DNA of 16,461 nt from Magnetospirillum sp. (GTDB taxonomy: Bacteria > Pseudomonadota > Alphaproteobacteria > Rhodospirillales > Magnetospirillaceae). The notes beneath the pieces were generated by a model. That model was not told the DNA's origin, made no database searches, and saw nothing but the letters and a program-made list of their open reading frames with translations. The stretch covers positions 1 through 16,461 of the forward strand of contig JAIWOG010000238.1 in the NCBI GenBank assembly GCA_020217035.1, given 5' to 3'. Position 1 is the first letter of the stretch, and the number at the start of each line of letters is the position of its first letter. A program made the translations under genes and the position numbers. Of the stretch, positions 1 through 7,277 are shown in pieces.

Positions 1-64
1 CCCGCCCATCAAACGGGGGCAAATCTAACAGCGAAAACAATCAAAGGTAAGCCGAAAACCGCCC

Positions 65-1825
65 CTATTCGTCGTCGAAACGACCGGCGTGGACCGGGGC
101 CAGGATCAGTTCGTCGTCTTCCGGCTCGGCCACCGCCTTGGCTTTCAGGGCGCGGCGCAGGATCTTGCCGGTGGTGGTTTTGGGCATGGCATCGACGAAG
201 TGGATTTCGCGCGGTGCCAGGGCGCCGCCCAGGCATTGGCGGGCGAAGGTCAACAATTCCACCCGCAGCGCCTCGCCCGGTTCGAAGCCGGGGTTCAGCG
301 AGATGAAGGCCACCGGCACTTCGCGCAGCAGCAGGTCGGGCTTGCCGACGACGCCGATCTCGGCCACCGCCGGGTGGTCCATCAGGCCGCATTCCACCTC
401 GAACGGGCCGATGGTGTGCGACGCCGACTTGATCATGTCGTCGGCGCGGCCGACGAACCAGTAACAGCCGTCGGAATCGCGGCGCACCAGGTCGCCGGTC
501 AGGTACCAGCCGTCGACGAAGGACGAGTCGTAATGGGCGCCCTCGCCCATATAGGCGGTGAACATGGACGGCAAATCGGCCCTGAGCGCCAGTTCGCCCA
601 CTTCGTCGGGCTGGTCCACCGGGGTGATGCGCGTAAGCTCGCGCGACATCACCGCCGCCTCGACCCCGGGCAAAGGCATGCCCATGCTGCCGGCCTTGGC
701 GCGGCCGGGGCAATTGGCGATGGCGATGGCGCCGGTTTCGGTCTGCCACCAGGTATCCAGGAACGGCACGCCCAGCGCCTTTTCGCCCCAGGCCACCGCT
801 TCCGGGTTCAACGGTTCGCCGACGCTGGCGGCGACGCGCAAGCTGTTTTCCTTGTAGACGCGGGCCAGGGCGGCGCCATAGCGCATCATCATGCGGATGT
901 TGGTGGGCGTGGTGTACCACACGTTCACCTTTTCATCCTTCAAGATGCCGTACCAGCGGCGCGGGTCGAACTCGGCCTCGTCCACCACCACCTGGCAGCC
1001 ATTGGCCAAGGGCGCGATCAGCGCGTAGGCGGTGTTGGTGATCCAGCCCGGATCGGCGGTGCACCAGAACACGTCGTCTTCCTGCAGGCCGAACACCAGA
1101 CGGGCGGTCAGGGTCTGCGCCACCACCGCGCTGTGGGAATGCAGCACGCCCTTGGGTGTGCCGGTGGTGCCACTGGTGAAGTGCAGGAAGGCCGGGTCCT
1201 CGGCCTGGGTGGCGATGGTGGCGGCGGGGGTGGCGGCGGCCACCAGGGCGTTGAAATCCTCGGCGTCCTCGCCGGCCACGGGTTGCCCGTCCTCGCCGAT
1301 CAACAGCACGTGGACCAAGTCGGGCAGGCTGGCGCGCAGGCCAGCCACCTTGCGGCGATACAAATCCTCGGTGGCGATCAGCACCTTGGCCTGGGACAGT
1401 TCCAGACGCGATTTCAGTGGGCCGGGGCCGAAGGCGGAAAACAGCGGACAGAACACCGCGCCGGCCTTCCAGGCCCCGAAAGCGGCCACATACAATTCGA
1501 TGCGCCGGCCGGTCAGCACCGCCACCTTGTCGCCGGGAACGATTCCGTGCCGGGTCAGCACCTGGGCCAGACGCGCCGCCTGGTCGGCCAGTTGGGCGAC
1601 GCTGAGGCGACGCTTTTCATAGCGCCGCCCCAGGCTGAGAACGGCGGCCCGATCGCCGCGTCCGGCGGCGACCTGACGATCCAGCACCGCGTGGGCGATG
1701 TTCAGGCTGCCCGGCTGGGGCCCCGTCAATGCCTGACGCGCCTCGGCCCAATCGGTCTTGGACAAGCTGGCGGCGTCGGTGAAACATTGCTCTGACGGAG
1801 TCTGGCCGGACATCGGCGGAACCAT
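65..1825 (-). CDS. AcsA-type acyl-CoA (probably acetyl-CoA) synthetase, AMP-forming
   Basis: A 586-residue member of the ANL adenylate-forming family. These cytoplasmic enzymes activate a carboxylic acid with ATP to an acyl-AMP and then transfer it to CoA. The P-loop-like motif TSGTTGTPKG is at residues 217-226. The acetyl-CoA-synthetase-like motif WWQTETG is at 359-365. The YLTGD and GRADDMIKSA hinge region follows, and the C-terminal motif TTTGKILRR carries the conserved catalytic (often acetylated) lysine at K554. The WWQTETG motif and the length resemble the shorter Bacillus AcsA type, so acetate or propionate is the likely substrate, but the sequence does not fix this. I chose the ATG at 1825 because GGGAGG lies 4 nt upstream; the ATG at 1813 is an alternative. 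The reading frame is open far upstream, but that part is antisense-frame shadow over the permease gene. It lies 98 bp downstream of the EamA gene on the same strand. Confidence 0.93.
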   Translation of the reverse strand: MVPPMSGQTPSEQCFTDAASLSKTDWAEARQALTGPQPGSLNIAHAVLDRQVAAGRGDRAAVLSLGRRYEKRRLSVAQLADQAARLAQVLTRHGIVPGDKVAVLTGRRIELYVAAFGAWKAGAVFCPLFSAFGPGPLKSRLELSQAKVLIATEDLYRRKVAGLRASLPDLVHVLLIGEDGQPVAGEDAEDFNALVAAATPAATIATQAEDPAFLHFTSGTTGTPKGVLHSHSAVVAQTLTARLVFGLQEDDVFWCTADPGWITNTAYALIAPLANGCQVVVDEAEFDPRRWYGILKDEKVNVWYTTPTNIRMMMRYGAALARVYKENSLRVAASVGEPLNPEAVAWGEKALGVPFLDTWWQTETGAIAIANCPGRAKAGSMGMPLPGVEAAVMSRELTRITPVDQPDEVGELALRADLPSMFTAYMGEGAHYDSSFVDGWYLTGDLVRRDSDGCYWFVGRADDMIKSASHTIGPFEVECGLMDHPAVAEIGVVGKPDLLLREVPVAFISLNPGFEPGEALRVELLTFARQCLGGALAPREIHFVDAMPKTTTGKILRRALKAKAVAEPEDDELILAPVHAGRFDDE

Positions 1826-1876
1826 GCATCCTCCCACTGTGCTCTGCTTGAAGGCGCCCGCATTCTGGCTGCACCG

Positions 1877-1888
1877 GCGTCGCGACGC
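1877..1888. repeat. 12-bp perfect palindrome upstream of the acyl-CoA synthetase
   Basis: GCGTCGCGACGC is perfectly self-complementary and sits in the 98-bp gap between the permease and the synthetase genes, 52 bp before the synthetase start. It could be an operator or part of an mRNA hairpin. In DNA this GC-rich a short palindrome may also be chance. A second small inverted repeat (GGGC/GCCC, 1920-1930) spans the permease stop codon but lacks a T-run, so I do not call it a terminator. Confidence 0.3.
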
Positions 1889-1923
1889 AACGGCTTGATG
1901 CGCAACGCAGCGATGCGACGGGC

Positions 1924-2805
1924 TTAGCCCGGCCGCTTGGTGGCCAAGGCGATTCCGGCGAAGATCAGAACCGCCCCCACGGCATGGTACCAGGCGAAGG
2001 TTTCCCCCAGCAGCGCCACCCCCAGGATGGCGGTGAACAGCGGGATCAAATTGGCGAACAGCCCGGCGGTGGGGGCGCCCACCGCCGCCACCCCCATGTT
2101 CCAGAAGTAATAGGCCAGCAACGAGGCGCAGACGGCGGTATAGGCGATCACCGCCAGGGTCGCGGGCCGCACCTGCACCTGGTATCCCAGGCTGAGTTCG
2201 AACAGATAGAACGGCACGATCATCAGCCAGCCCAACACGATCAAGGCCGACAGCAAGGTGAAGCCGCGCACCGGGATGGGAAAGCGCCGCAGCATGACCG
2301 AATAGACCGCCCACGAGAACGAGGCCAGCAGCATCAGCCCGTCGCCCGGCGTCAGGGTCAGGGTGGCCAGTCGGGCCGGCTCGCCCCGCGTCACCACCGC
2401 CAGCAAGCCCAGGATGGACACCGCCATCCCCAGCGCCTGAAGCGGCCGGATGGGGTCGCCCAGCCACATGCGGGCCAACAGCAGCACCATGATGGGCAGC
2501 GAGGTGCCGACCAGGGTGGCGTTGATGGCGGTGGTGGTCTGCACCGCCAGATACAAAAGCGTGTTGTAGGCGGCGACCGAGGTCAGGGCCAAGCCCAGCA
2601 CCGGTTTCCAATGACACAGCAGAACGCCGCGGCTGGCCCACAGGTCGCGGCCGGTGAACGGCAGGATCAGGCAGGCCGCCAGCACCCAGCGCCAGAAGGC
2701 CAGGGCCACCGGCGGCAGGTCGCCGGCGGTGGCGCGGGCCAGCAGGGCGTTGCCGGCCCAGAACAAGGGCGGCAACAGCAGCAGCAGCAGGGCGCGGTTG
2801 ATCAC
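1924..2805 (-). CDS. DMT-superfamily EamA-type permease
   Basis: A 293-residue hydrophobic protein of the drug/metabolite transporter superfamily. It is the usual length for a protein with ten membrane helices built from two EamA repeats. The N-terminus (NRALLLLLLPPLFWAGNALL) matches the first helix of the family. The second half contains the corresponding repeat (SFSWAVYSVMLRR and later AYYFWNMGVAAVG, with GEXF-like LLGETFAWYHAVGA). Family members export amino acids, metabolites or drugs; the substrate here cannot be told. The start is a GTG whose GTGA overlaps the stop of the upstream SGNH-like gene (2802-2805), indicating translational coupling. No in-frame ATG would preserve the first helices. 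Confidence 0.9.
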   Translation of the reverse strand: MINRALLLLLLPPLFWAGNALLARATAGDLPPVALAFWRWVLAACLILPFTGRDLWASRGVLLCHWKPVLGLALTSVAAYNTLLYLAVQTTTAINATLVGTSLPIMVLLLARMWLGDPIRPLQALGMAVSILGLLAVVTRGEPARLATLTLTPGDGLMLLASFSWAVYSVMLRRFPIPVRGFTLLSALIVLGWLMIVPFYLFELSLGYQVQVRPATLAVIAYTAVCASLLAYYFWNMGVAAVGAPTAGLFANLIPLFTAILGVALLGETFAWYHAVGAVLIFAGIALATKRPG

Positions 2806-4004
2806 TGCTTCGGTGCCGCGGATTCGGGGGACGGCGAAGCCGGGGCGGTATCGGGAACCACCGGTGCCGGCAGCATGCTGGCCAGGCGTTCGGCCAGCTT
2901 CTCGCCGATCAGCTTGGCGAAGGCGGGCGAATAATGCACCGCGTCCACATAGGCGTTGCCTTCGGCCGGCTCGAATTCGGCCAACCACAGCAAGTCCTGC
3001 TCGTAAAGCGTGCCGGTACCGCGCTTTTCCGCCAGCCGGGCATAGCCCTTGGCGGTGGCCACATAGGGCGTCATGCGGTCGGGGTCCAGCGGCACCGCCC
3101 GCTTGGCGTTGTCGTAATGGAAGGTGGGGACCGGCTGTTGCACGAACAGCACCTTGACGCCGAAACGTTCCGCCATGGCGGCGATCAGCCGGCGGTTGGC
3201 ATCCAGCCGCGCCAACGACGCCTCGACCAGGGCATCGCTGGAACAGAGCTGGCCGTTCTCCAGATCGCGGGCCATCTGCGACTTGCCGCCCAACTTGCGC
3301 AACAGCGCCGCCAGCGAGGACTGGCGGATCACCTGGTCCAACCCGATGGGAGCGCCGGTTTCCGCCAGACGGGCGCTGAACGCCGTCTTTTCCGGCTGAC
3401 CACAGCGCAGGAAATCGTCCAGGCCGTGCACGAACACCGCCCAATCGGGCTTATCGCCGGTGGCCAGCATCTCGGCGAAGGCGACGCGGTCCTGGGTGGA
3501 ATACCAGCCGGGAACCGCCCGGTTCTCGACCCTGACGGCGATGCCCGCTTGTTGCAGCTTGGCGGCCATGGCCGCCGGGATGGTCTCGGCATCGGCCAGG
3601 CCGTGACCGAAGGTGGTGCCGCCGCCGAACACCACCACGCGGGGGCCCGCAGCGCCGATTGTTCCACCGCGCACCCCTTGGGCGCTGACGCTGACCAATT
3701 CGCCGCTTCGCGCCGGCATGCGGTATTCCACCAGCGGCGCGTAGACCGCGTCGGCCAAGGTCGGGCTTTCCACCAGGGCCTGGCGGTTGCGGCCGGGCTG
3801 GTCGCTGCCGTACAGCTTGGCCAGATCCTTGTCGGAGACCGTCGGCTGTCGTGACGCGTCGGCCAAACGCGTCATGATGACGCTTGCGCCCCACTCGGCG
3901 ATGGGCAACAACACCAGCGCCAGGACCAGCAGCCGCAGCAGCTTGCCCAGGGGGCCAGAGCCCGAAGGTGTTTCAGACCGGTTGCGGTTACGGCGACGGC
4001 GCAT
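2802..4004 (-). CDS. SGNH/GDSL-hydrolase-like membrane-anchored protein with altered catalytic residues
   Basis: A 400-residue protein with a very basic N-terminus (MRRRRNRNR) and one hydrophobic segment (about residues 20-45). The rest is predicted to lie outside the cytoplasmic membrane. The body has an SGNH-hydrolase layout: block I is VVVFGGGTTFGHG (residues 123-135), block III is HGLDDF (193-198) and block V is DAVH (354-357) followed by YSPAFAKLIGEKL. In related proteins block I reads FGGSTTFG with the nucleophilic serine, and block III has Gly-x-Asn. Here position 129 is Gly and position 196 is Asp, while Asp354 and His357 are kept. It may be inactive as a hydrolase or acyltransferase, or use another residue. 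Start choice: ATG at 4004 with GGAAG 8 nt upstream. An upstream ATG at 4064 would add 20 residues before the basic N-terminus and run into the divergent gene's leader. It is coupled to the EamA gene. Confidence 0.82.
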   Translation of the reverse strand: MRRRRNRNRSETPSGSGPLGKLLRLLVLALVLLPIAEWGASVIMTRLADASRQPTVSDKDLAKLYGSDQPGRNRQALVESPTLADAVYAPLVEYRMPARSGELVSVSAQGVRGGTIGAAGPRVVVFGGGTTFGHGLADAETIPAAMAAKLQQAGIAVRVENRAVPGWYSTQDRVAFAEMLATGDKPDWAVFVHGLDDFLRCGQPEKTAFSARLAETGAPIGLDQVIRQSSLAALLRKLGGKSQMARDLENGQLCSSDALVEASLARLDANRRLIAAMAERFGVKVLFVQQPVPTFHYDNAKRAVPLDPDRMTPYVATAKGYARLAEKRGTGTLYEQDLLWLAEFEPAEGNAYVDAVHYSPAFAKLIGEKLAERLASMLPAPVVPDTAPASPSPESAAPKQ

Positions 4005-4034
4005 CACATTAGCTTCCAAGTGGGCGTCCGGCTG

Positions 4035-4064
4035 GTGATACCGCGAAAACGTAGGCAGTGGCAA
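4035..4064 (-). promoter_or_regulatory. possible promoter for the SGNH-like/EamA genes
   Basis: On the minus strand TTGCCA (4059-4064) and TATCAC (4035-4040) are separated by 18 bp. Each matches the sigma70 consensus at four of six positions. It lies in the 74-bp divergent gap upstream of the SGNH-like start. This is only a pattern match. Confidence 0.25.
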
Positions 4065-4078
4065 TGTGGAGCTTCAAA

Positions 4079-4492
4079 ATGTTCGACCTGCATCCCCGTC
4101 TGGCCGCTGACACCATCCCGGTCGTCGACTGGCCCCTGTGCCGTGTCCTGCTGATGAACGAATGCGCTTGGCCCTGGCTGATCCTGGTGCCACGCCGCCA
4201 TGGCGTGACCGAGATTCACGAGTTGGATGCCTGCGACCGCGAGACGCTGATCCAGGAAATGGCCCACGCGTCGCGCCGGCTGCAGAACCTGACCGGGGCC
4301 GACAAGATGAACGTCGCCGCGCTCGGCAACGTGGTGCCGCAACTGCACGTCCACGTCATCGCCCGCTTCACCACCGATCCCGCCTGGCCCAAACCGGTTT
4401 TCGGTTTCCAGGCCCCCGCCCCCTACGACGTGGAATTCCTGGCCACCCACATGGCGCAGTTGGTGGACGCCTTGGGGGAGGGCCCAGGCTGA
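4079..4492 (+). CDS. HIT-family (histidine triad) nucleotide hydrolase/transferase-like protein
   Basis: A 137-residue cytoplasmic protein of the HIT superfamily, whose members hydrolyse or transfer nucleotide phosphates such as Ap4A or AMP-conjugates. The N-terminal strand-helix part includes WPWLILVPRRHGVTEIHEL (about residues 31-49). The signature is QLHVHVIAR at 88-96. The first histidine of the classical H-x-H-x-H triad is Gln88, while His90 and His92 (the usual catalytic histidine) are present. As I recall, Gln at that place is common in this bacterial subgroup, so I do not read it as inactivation. The ATG at 4079 is preferred because GGAG lies 7 nt upstream. ATG 4064 and GTG 4058 are in-frame alternatives. 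It is first in a three-gene operon, 3 bp before the next gene. Confidence 0.88.
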   Translation: MFDLHPRLAADTIPVVDWPLCRVLLMNECAWPWLILVPRRHGVTEIHELDACDRETLIQEMAHASRRLQNLTGADKMNVAALGNVVPQLHVHVIARFTTDPAWPKPVFGFQAPAPYDVEFLATHMAQLVDALGEGPG

Positions 4493-4495
4493 TCC

Positions 4496-5080
4496 ATGCT
4501 GCTGAACGGCATTCATCTGCTGCCTGACGCCAGCGGCGCCGTGGTGTGGCCGGCTCGTCAATTGTTGGCGGCTTCCGACCCGGTGGGCTTGACCGAGGGC
4601 CGCGACGCCCTTGCCCTGGCCGCCGAATCCGTGCGCCGGTTGTCCGCCCTGGCCCGCCAGCGCCGGCCGCGCGACATCGTCTGGCTGGGGCGGCCGCTGA
4701 CCCATTGGGCGGCCTCGCTGCCCCAGCGAGAACAGCGACAGTTGGATCACTTGCAGCAGGCCCATCACGTCCATTGGGTCGAGGATTCCCTGTCCCTGGC
4801 CGCCCTGACCTTCCGGGCCAGCCCCGGCCCGGCAACGGTCAAGGGCGGCGAGGTGGTGGGGCAGCCGCAGCCCCTGGCCCGCTGCGACGGCGCGGTGTGG
4901 CCGGCCTTCGTCATCGACGGCCGCCGGCTGGCCCTGCCCGCCTTCGGACCGGCGGCGCGGGGCACCGAGGTGATGACGCCTGCTTTCCTGTCCGCCTTCC
5001 GCCGCCCCTTCCAAGCCCTGATGCTGGTGCGCGGCAAGGTGGTCACCCGTCCTCGCGCCCGATTGGAACCGCCCCCATGA
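4496..5080 (+). CDS. degenerate PdeM-like metallophosphoesterase homologue
   Basis: A 194-residue protein, close in length to PdeM, the phosphoesterase of 'ligase-associated DNA damage response' loci. From memory of that family, several blocks align. Residues 8-25 (LLPDASGAVVWPARQLLA) match the opening 'LL.P.GAL.WP....L.VADLH'. Residues 55-70 match 'RPRRVV.LGD..H'. Residues 118-126 match 'GEV.GH.HP'. Residues 137-151 (AFVIDGRRLALPAFG) match 'CFV..GRRL.LPAFG'. The expected metal ligands appear to be replaced: DLH becomes Ser27/Pro29 (ASDPV), GD becomes Gly65-Arg66, the GNHD block is missing around VEDS (95-98), and GHLHP becomes GQPQP (122-126). It therefore looks like an intact but metal-free pseudoenzyme, not a broken gene. 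It sits 3 bp after the HIT gene and overlaps the photolyase start by 4 bp. The family call rests on recalled motifs, not on a search. Confidence 0.6.
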   Translation: MLLNGIHLLPDASGAVVWPARQLLAASDPVGLTEGRDALALAAESVRRLSALARQRRPRDIVWLGRPLTHWAASLPQREQRQLDHLQQAHHVHWVEDSLSLAALTFRASPGPATVKGGEVVGQPQPLARCDGAVWPAFVIDGRRLALPAFGPAARGTEVMTPAFLSAFRRPFQALMLVRGKVVTRPRARLEPPP

Positions 5081-6444
5081 CTGCTCCCATCCTGGTCTGG
5101 CTGCGCCGCGACCTGCGTCTGGCCGACCATCCCGCCCTGTTCGACGCCGCCCGCCAGGGACCGGTGGTGCTGGCCTTCTGCCTGGACGAAGCGGGCGGCC
5201 GGCCGTTCGGCGGCGCCTCGCGCTGGTGGCTGCATCAATCGTTGCGGTCGCTGGGTAACGTCACCCTGGCCCAGGGCCGGTCGGAAGAGGAAATCCCCCG
5301 CCTGGCACGGCTGTGCGGGGCACGGGCGGTGCATTGGAACCGGTCCGCCGACCCACGCCTGCGCGACGTCGAGGACCGGGTCGAACGGGAATTGGGCGGG
5401 CTGGCCCGCATCTTCCCCGGCGACACCTTGTTCACGCCGGGCGCCGTGCGGACCAAGGATGGCGGCCAGTTCCAGGTTTTCACCGCCTTCTGGCGGGCCG
5501 CCCTGGCGCTGCCGGCGCCGGATCGCCCCTTGCCGGCACCGCCCGACCTGCGCATCGCCCCCTGCCCCGGCTTGGCGCTGGAGCAATTGAACCTGATGCC
5601 CAAGCTGGATTGGTGGCGGGGCATGGCCCAAGACTGGCAGCCGGGCGAAGACAGTGCCGCCCGCCTGCTGGCGGACTTCCTGGCCGGACCGGTCGAACGC
5701 TATCATGCGGAACGCGACCGCGCCGACCTGCCCGCCACCTCGCGTCTGTCGCCCTATCTGGCTTTCGGTGAAATCTCGGCCCGGCAAATTTGGCACGCCG
5801 CCCGCGCCCTGCCCCCCGGCCAAGGGGTGGACACCTTCCTGAAGGAAGTGGGCTGGCGTGAATTCAGCCGCCATCTGTTGTTCAACCATCCCGGCCTGCC
5901 GCAAGTCCCGTTGCGCCGCGACTTCGCGGTCTTTCCCTGGCGCGATGACCCTGCTGCCTTGCGCAAATGGCAGATGGGGATGACCGGCTATCCCATGGTC
6001 GACGCCGGCATGCGGCAATTATGGGCCACCGGCTGGATGCACAACCGCGTGCGCATGATCGTCGCGTCCTTCCTGGTCAAGGATCTGCTGATCCCCTGGC
6101 AAGCGGGCGAGGAATGGTTCTGGGACACCCTGGTGGACGCCGATTCGGCCAACAACGCCGCGTCGTGGCAATGGGTGGCCGGATGCGGGGCCGACGCCGC
6201 CCCTTTCTTCCGCATCTTCAACCCGGTGACCCAGGGCGAGAAGTTCGATCCCGACGGAGCTTACGTGCGGGCTTGGATTCCGGAACTGGCGCGGGTGCCC
6301 GACGCCCATGTGCACCATCCGTGGACCTGGGGCCGGGTAGCCGGCTACCCCGCCCCCATGGTCGATCACGCCAAGGCCCGCGAGCGGGCGCTGGCGGCGT
6401 TCAAGGGGCTACGGTCGCCGGCCGATCAGCCGTCGTTGTTTTGA
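5077..6444 (+). CDS. phrB: deoxyribodipyrimidine (CPD) photolyase, class I
   Basis: A 455-residue flavoprotein that uses blue/near-UV light to split cyclobutane pyrimidine dimers in DNA. The N-terminal antenna domain begins with LVWLRRDLRLADHPAL (residues 6-21). The C-terminal FAD/DNA-binding domain contains RLSPYLAFGEIS, GMTGYPMVDAGMRQL, TGWMHNRVRMIVASFLVKDL, NNAASWQW and RIFNPVTQGEKFDP. These match E. coli PhrB closely, including the Trp-containing segment next to FAD. The length is slightly under the usual 470 or so. The ATG at 5077 overlaps the preceding stop (ATGA, 5077-5080), so translation is coupled to the PdeM-like gene. The 3' end overlaps the convergent cbiO by 19 bp. The antenna cofactor cannot be told from the sequence. 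Confidence 0.96.
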   Translation: MTAPILVWLRRDLRLADHPALFDAARQGPVVLAFCLDEAGGRPFGGASRWWLHQSLRSLGNVTLAQGRSEEEIPRLARLCGARAVHWNRSADPRLRDVEDRVERELGGLARIFPGDTLFTPGAVRTKDGGQFQVFTAFWRAALALPAPDRPLPAPPDLRIAPCPGLALEQLNLMPKLDWWRGMAQDWQPGEDSAARLLADFLAGPVERYHAERDRADLPATSRLSPYLAFGEISARQIWHAARALPPGQGVDTFLKEVGWREFSRHLLFNHPGLPQVPLRRDFAVFPWRDDPAALRKWQMGMTGYPMVDAGMRQLWATGWMHNRVRMIVASFLVKDLLIPWQAGEEWFWDTLVDADSANNAASWQWVAGCGADAAPFFRIFNPVTQGEKFDPDGAYVRAWIPELARVPDAHVHHPWTWGRVAGYPAPMVDHAKARERALAAFKGLRSPADQPSLF

Positions 6445-7277
6445 CCCCACTTTTCCAGCAAGGCCGCCGCTTCGCTTCGCCGGCGCGGCAGCGGCGCGTC
6501 AGCCGCCAGAACCCCCAGGGCGCGGGCCCGCAGACCCACGGCCAAGGCCAGCGGCACCTGCAGATGGACCGGGGCCAAAGCCTGGGAATCTCCAAGGATT
6601 TCCGCGGCCAGCCCCTGTCCCACCACTCGTCCCTGGTGGAACAGGGCCACCTGGTCGGCCCATTGCCAGGCCAAGTCGACGTCGTGGGTGGTGAACACCA
6701 AGGTGGTGCCCTTGGCCCGCAGAGTTTCCAGCGCCGCCAACAGATGGGCGATGCCCATGGCATCCAGCCCGGCACTGGGTTCGTCCAGCAACAGAACGTC
6801 CGGGCGCATGGCCACGGCGCCAGCGATGGCGACGCGTTTCTTTTGTCCGAAGGACAGCATGTGGGTGGGACGGTCGGCCAGATGGGCGATGCGCAGGGAA
6901 TCCAGGGCTTCCGTCACCCTTTGCCGGGCCTCGTCCTCGCCCAGGCCCAGATTCAGCGGGCCGAAGGACACGTCCTCGAACACGGTGACGGCGAACAATT
7001 GGTCGTCGGGTTCCTGCAACACCAGCCCCACCCGACGGCGCCAGGCGTTCAAATCGGCCCGGCCATGCCGCATCGCACGCCCATCCAGCAGGACTTGACC
7101 GGCCTGGGGCTTCAAGGTGCCGTTCAGATGCAGCAGCAAGGTGGTCTTGCCGGCGCCGTTGGGCCCCAGGATGGCCAGGCGTTGCCCCGTCTCCACCGTC
7201 AGGTCCAAGCCGTCCAGGGCGACGACGTCGCCGGAATAATGATGGCGCAGCCCCCGCGCTTCCAGGATCACAGCCAT
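6426..7277 (-). CDS. cbiO: cobalt ECF transporter ATP-binding protein CbiO
   Basis: A 283-residue ABC ATPase that powers the energy-coupling-factor cobalt importer at the inner face of the membrane. Walker A is GPNGAGKTT (38-46) and the Q-loop is near Q88. The signature is LSFGQ (141-145, the ECF-type variant of LSGGQ). Walker B is VLLLDE (161-166) and the switch histidine is H198. A C-terminal tail of about 60 residues follows the ATPase core. It is last in cbiMNQO: the ATG at 7277 lies inside the end of cbiQ (10-bp overlap). Cobalt rather than nickel is inferred from the cobalamin riboswitch controlling the operon. Confidence 0.95.
   Translation of the reverse strand: MAVILEARGLRHHYSGDVVALDGLDLTVETGQRLAILGPNGAGKTTLLLHLNGTLKPQAGQVLLDGRAMRHGRADLNAWRRRVGLVLQEPDDQLFAVTVFEDVSFGPLNLGLGEDEARQRVTEALDSLRIAHLADRPTHMLSFGQKKRVAIAGAVAMRPDVLLLDEPSAGLDAMGIAHLLAALETLRAKGTTLVFTTHDVDLAWQWADQVALFHQGRVVGQGLAAEILGDSQALAPVHLQVPLALAVGLRARALGVLAADAPLPRRRSEAAALLEKWGQNNDG

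Noticed and set aside
1..40. Inverted CCCG/CGGG near the left edge as a terminator for the acyl-CoA synthetase
   Set aside because: The stem is only 4 bp with a long loop and no T-run; insufficient support.
88..96. Gln for His in the HIT triad as evidence of an inactive enzyme (protein residues 88-96 of the gene at 4079)
   Set aside because: The catalytic His92 is kept, and Gln at the first position is, to my knowledge, normal in this subgroup.
89..1795. Plus-strand open frame of 568 codons opposite the acyl-CoA synthetase
   Set aside because: His/Gln/Gly-rich antisense shadow; the minus strand carries all family motifs.
4001..5014. Minus-strand open frame over the HIT and PdeM-like genes
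   Set aside because: No recognisable motifs, and composition typical of antisense frames. The plus strand has the HIT signature and coupled starts.
4546..5076. Upstream extension of the photolyase frame
   Set aside because: The frame is open from 4546, but this part is Arg/Pro/Gly shadow over the PdeM-like gene. The ATGA overlap at 5077 and the family N-terminus fix the true start.
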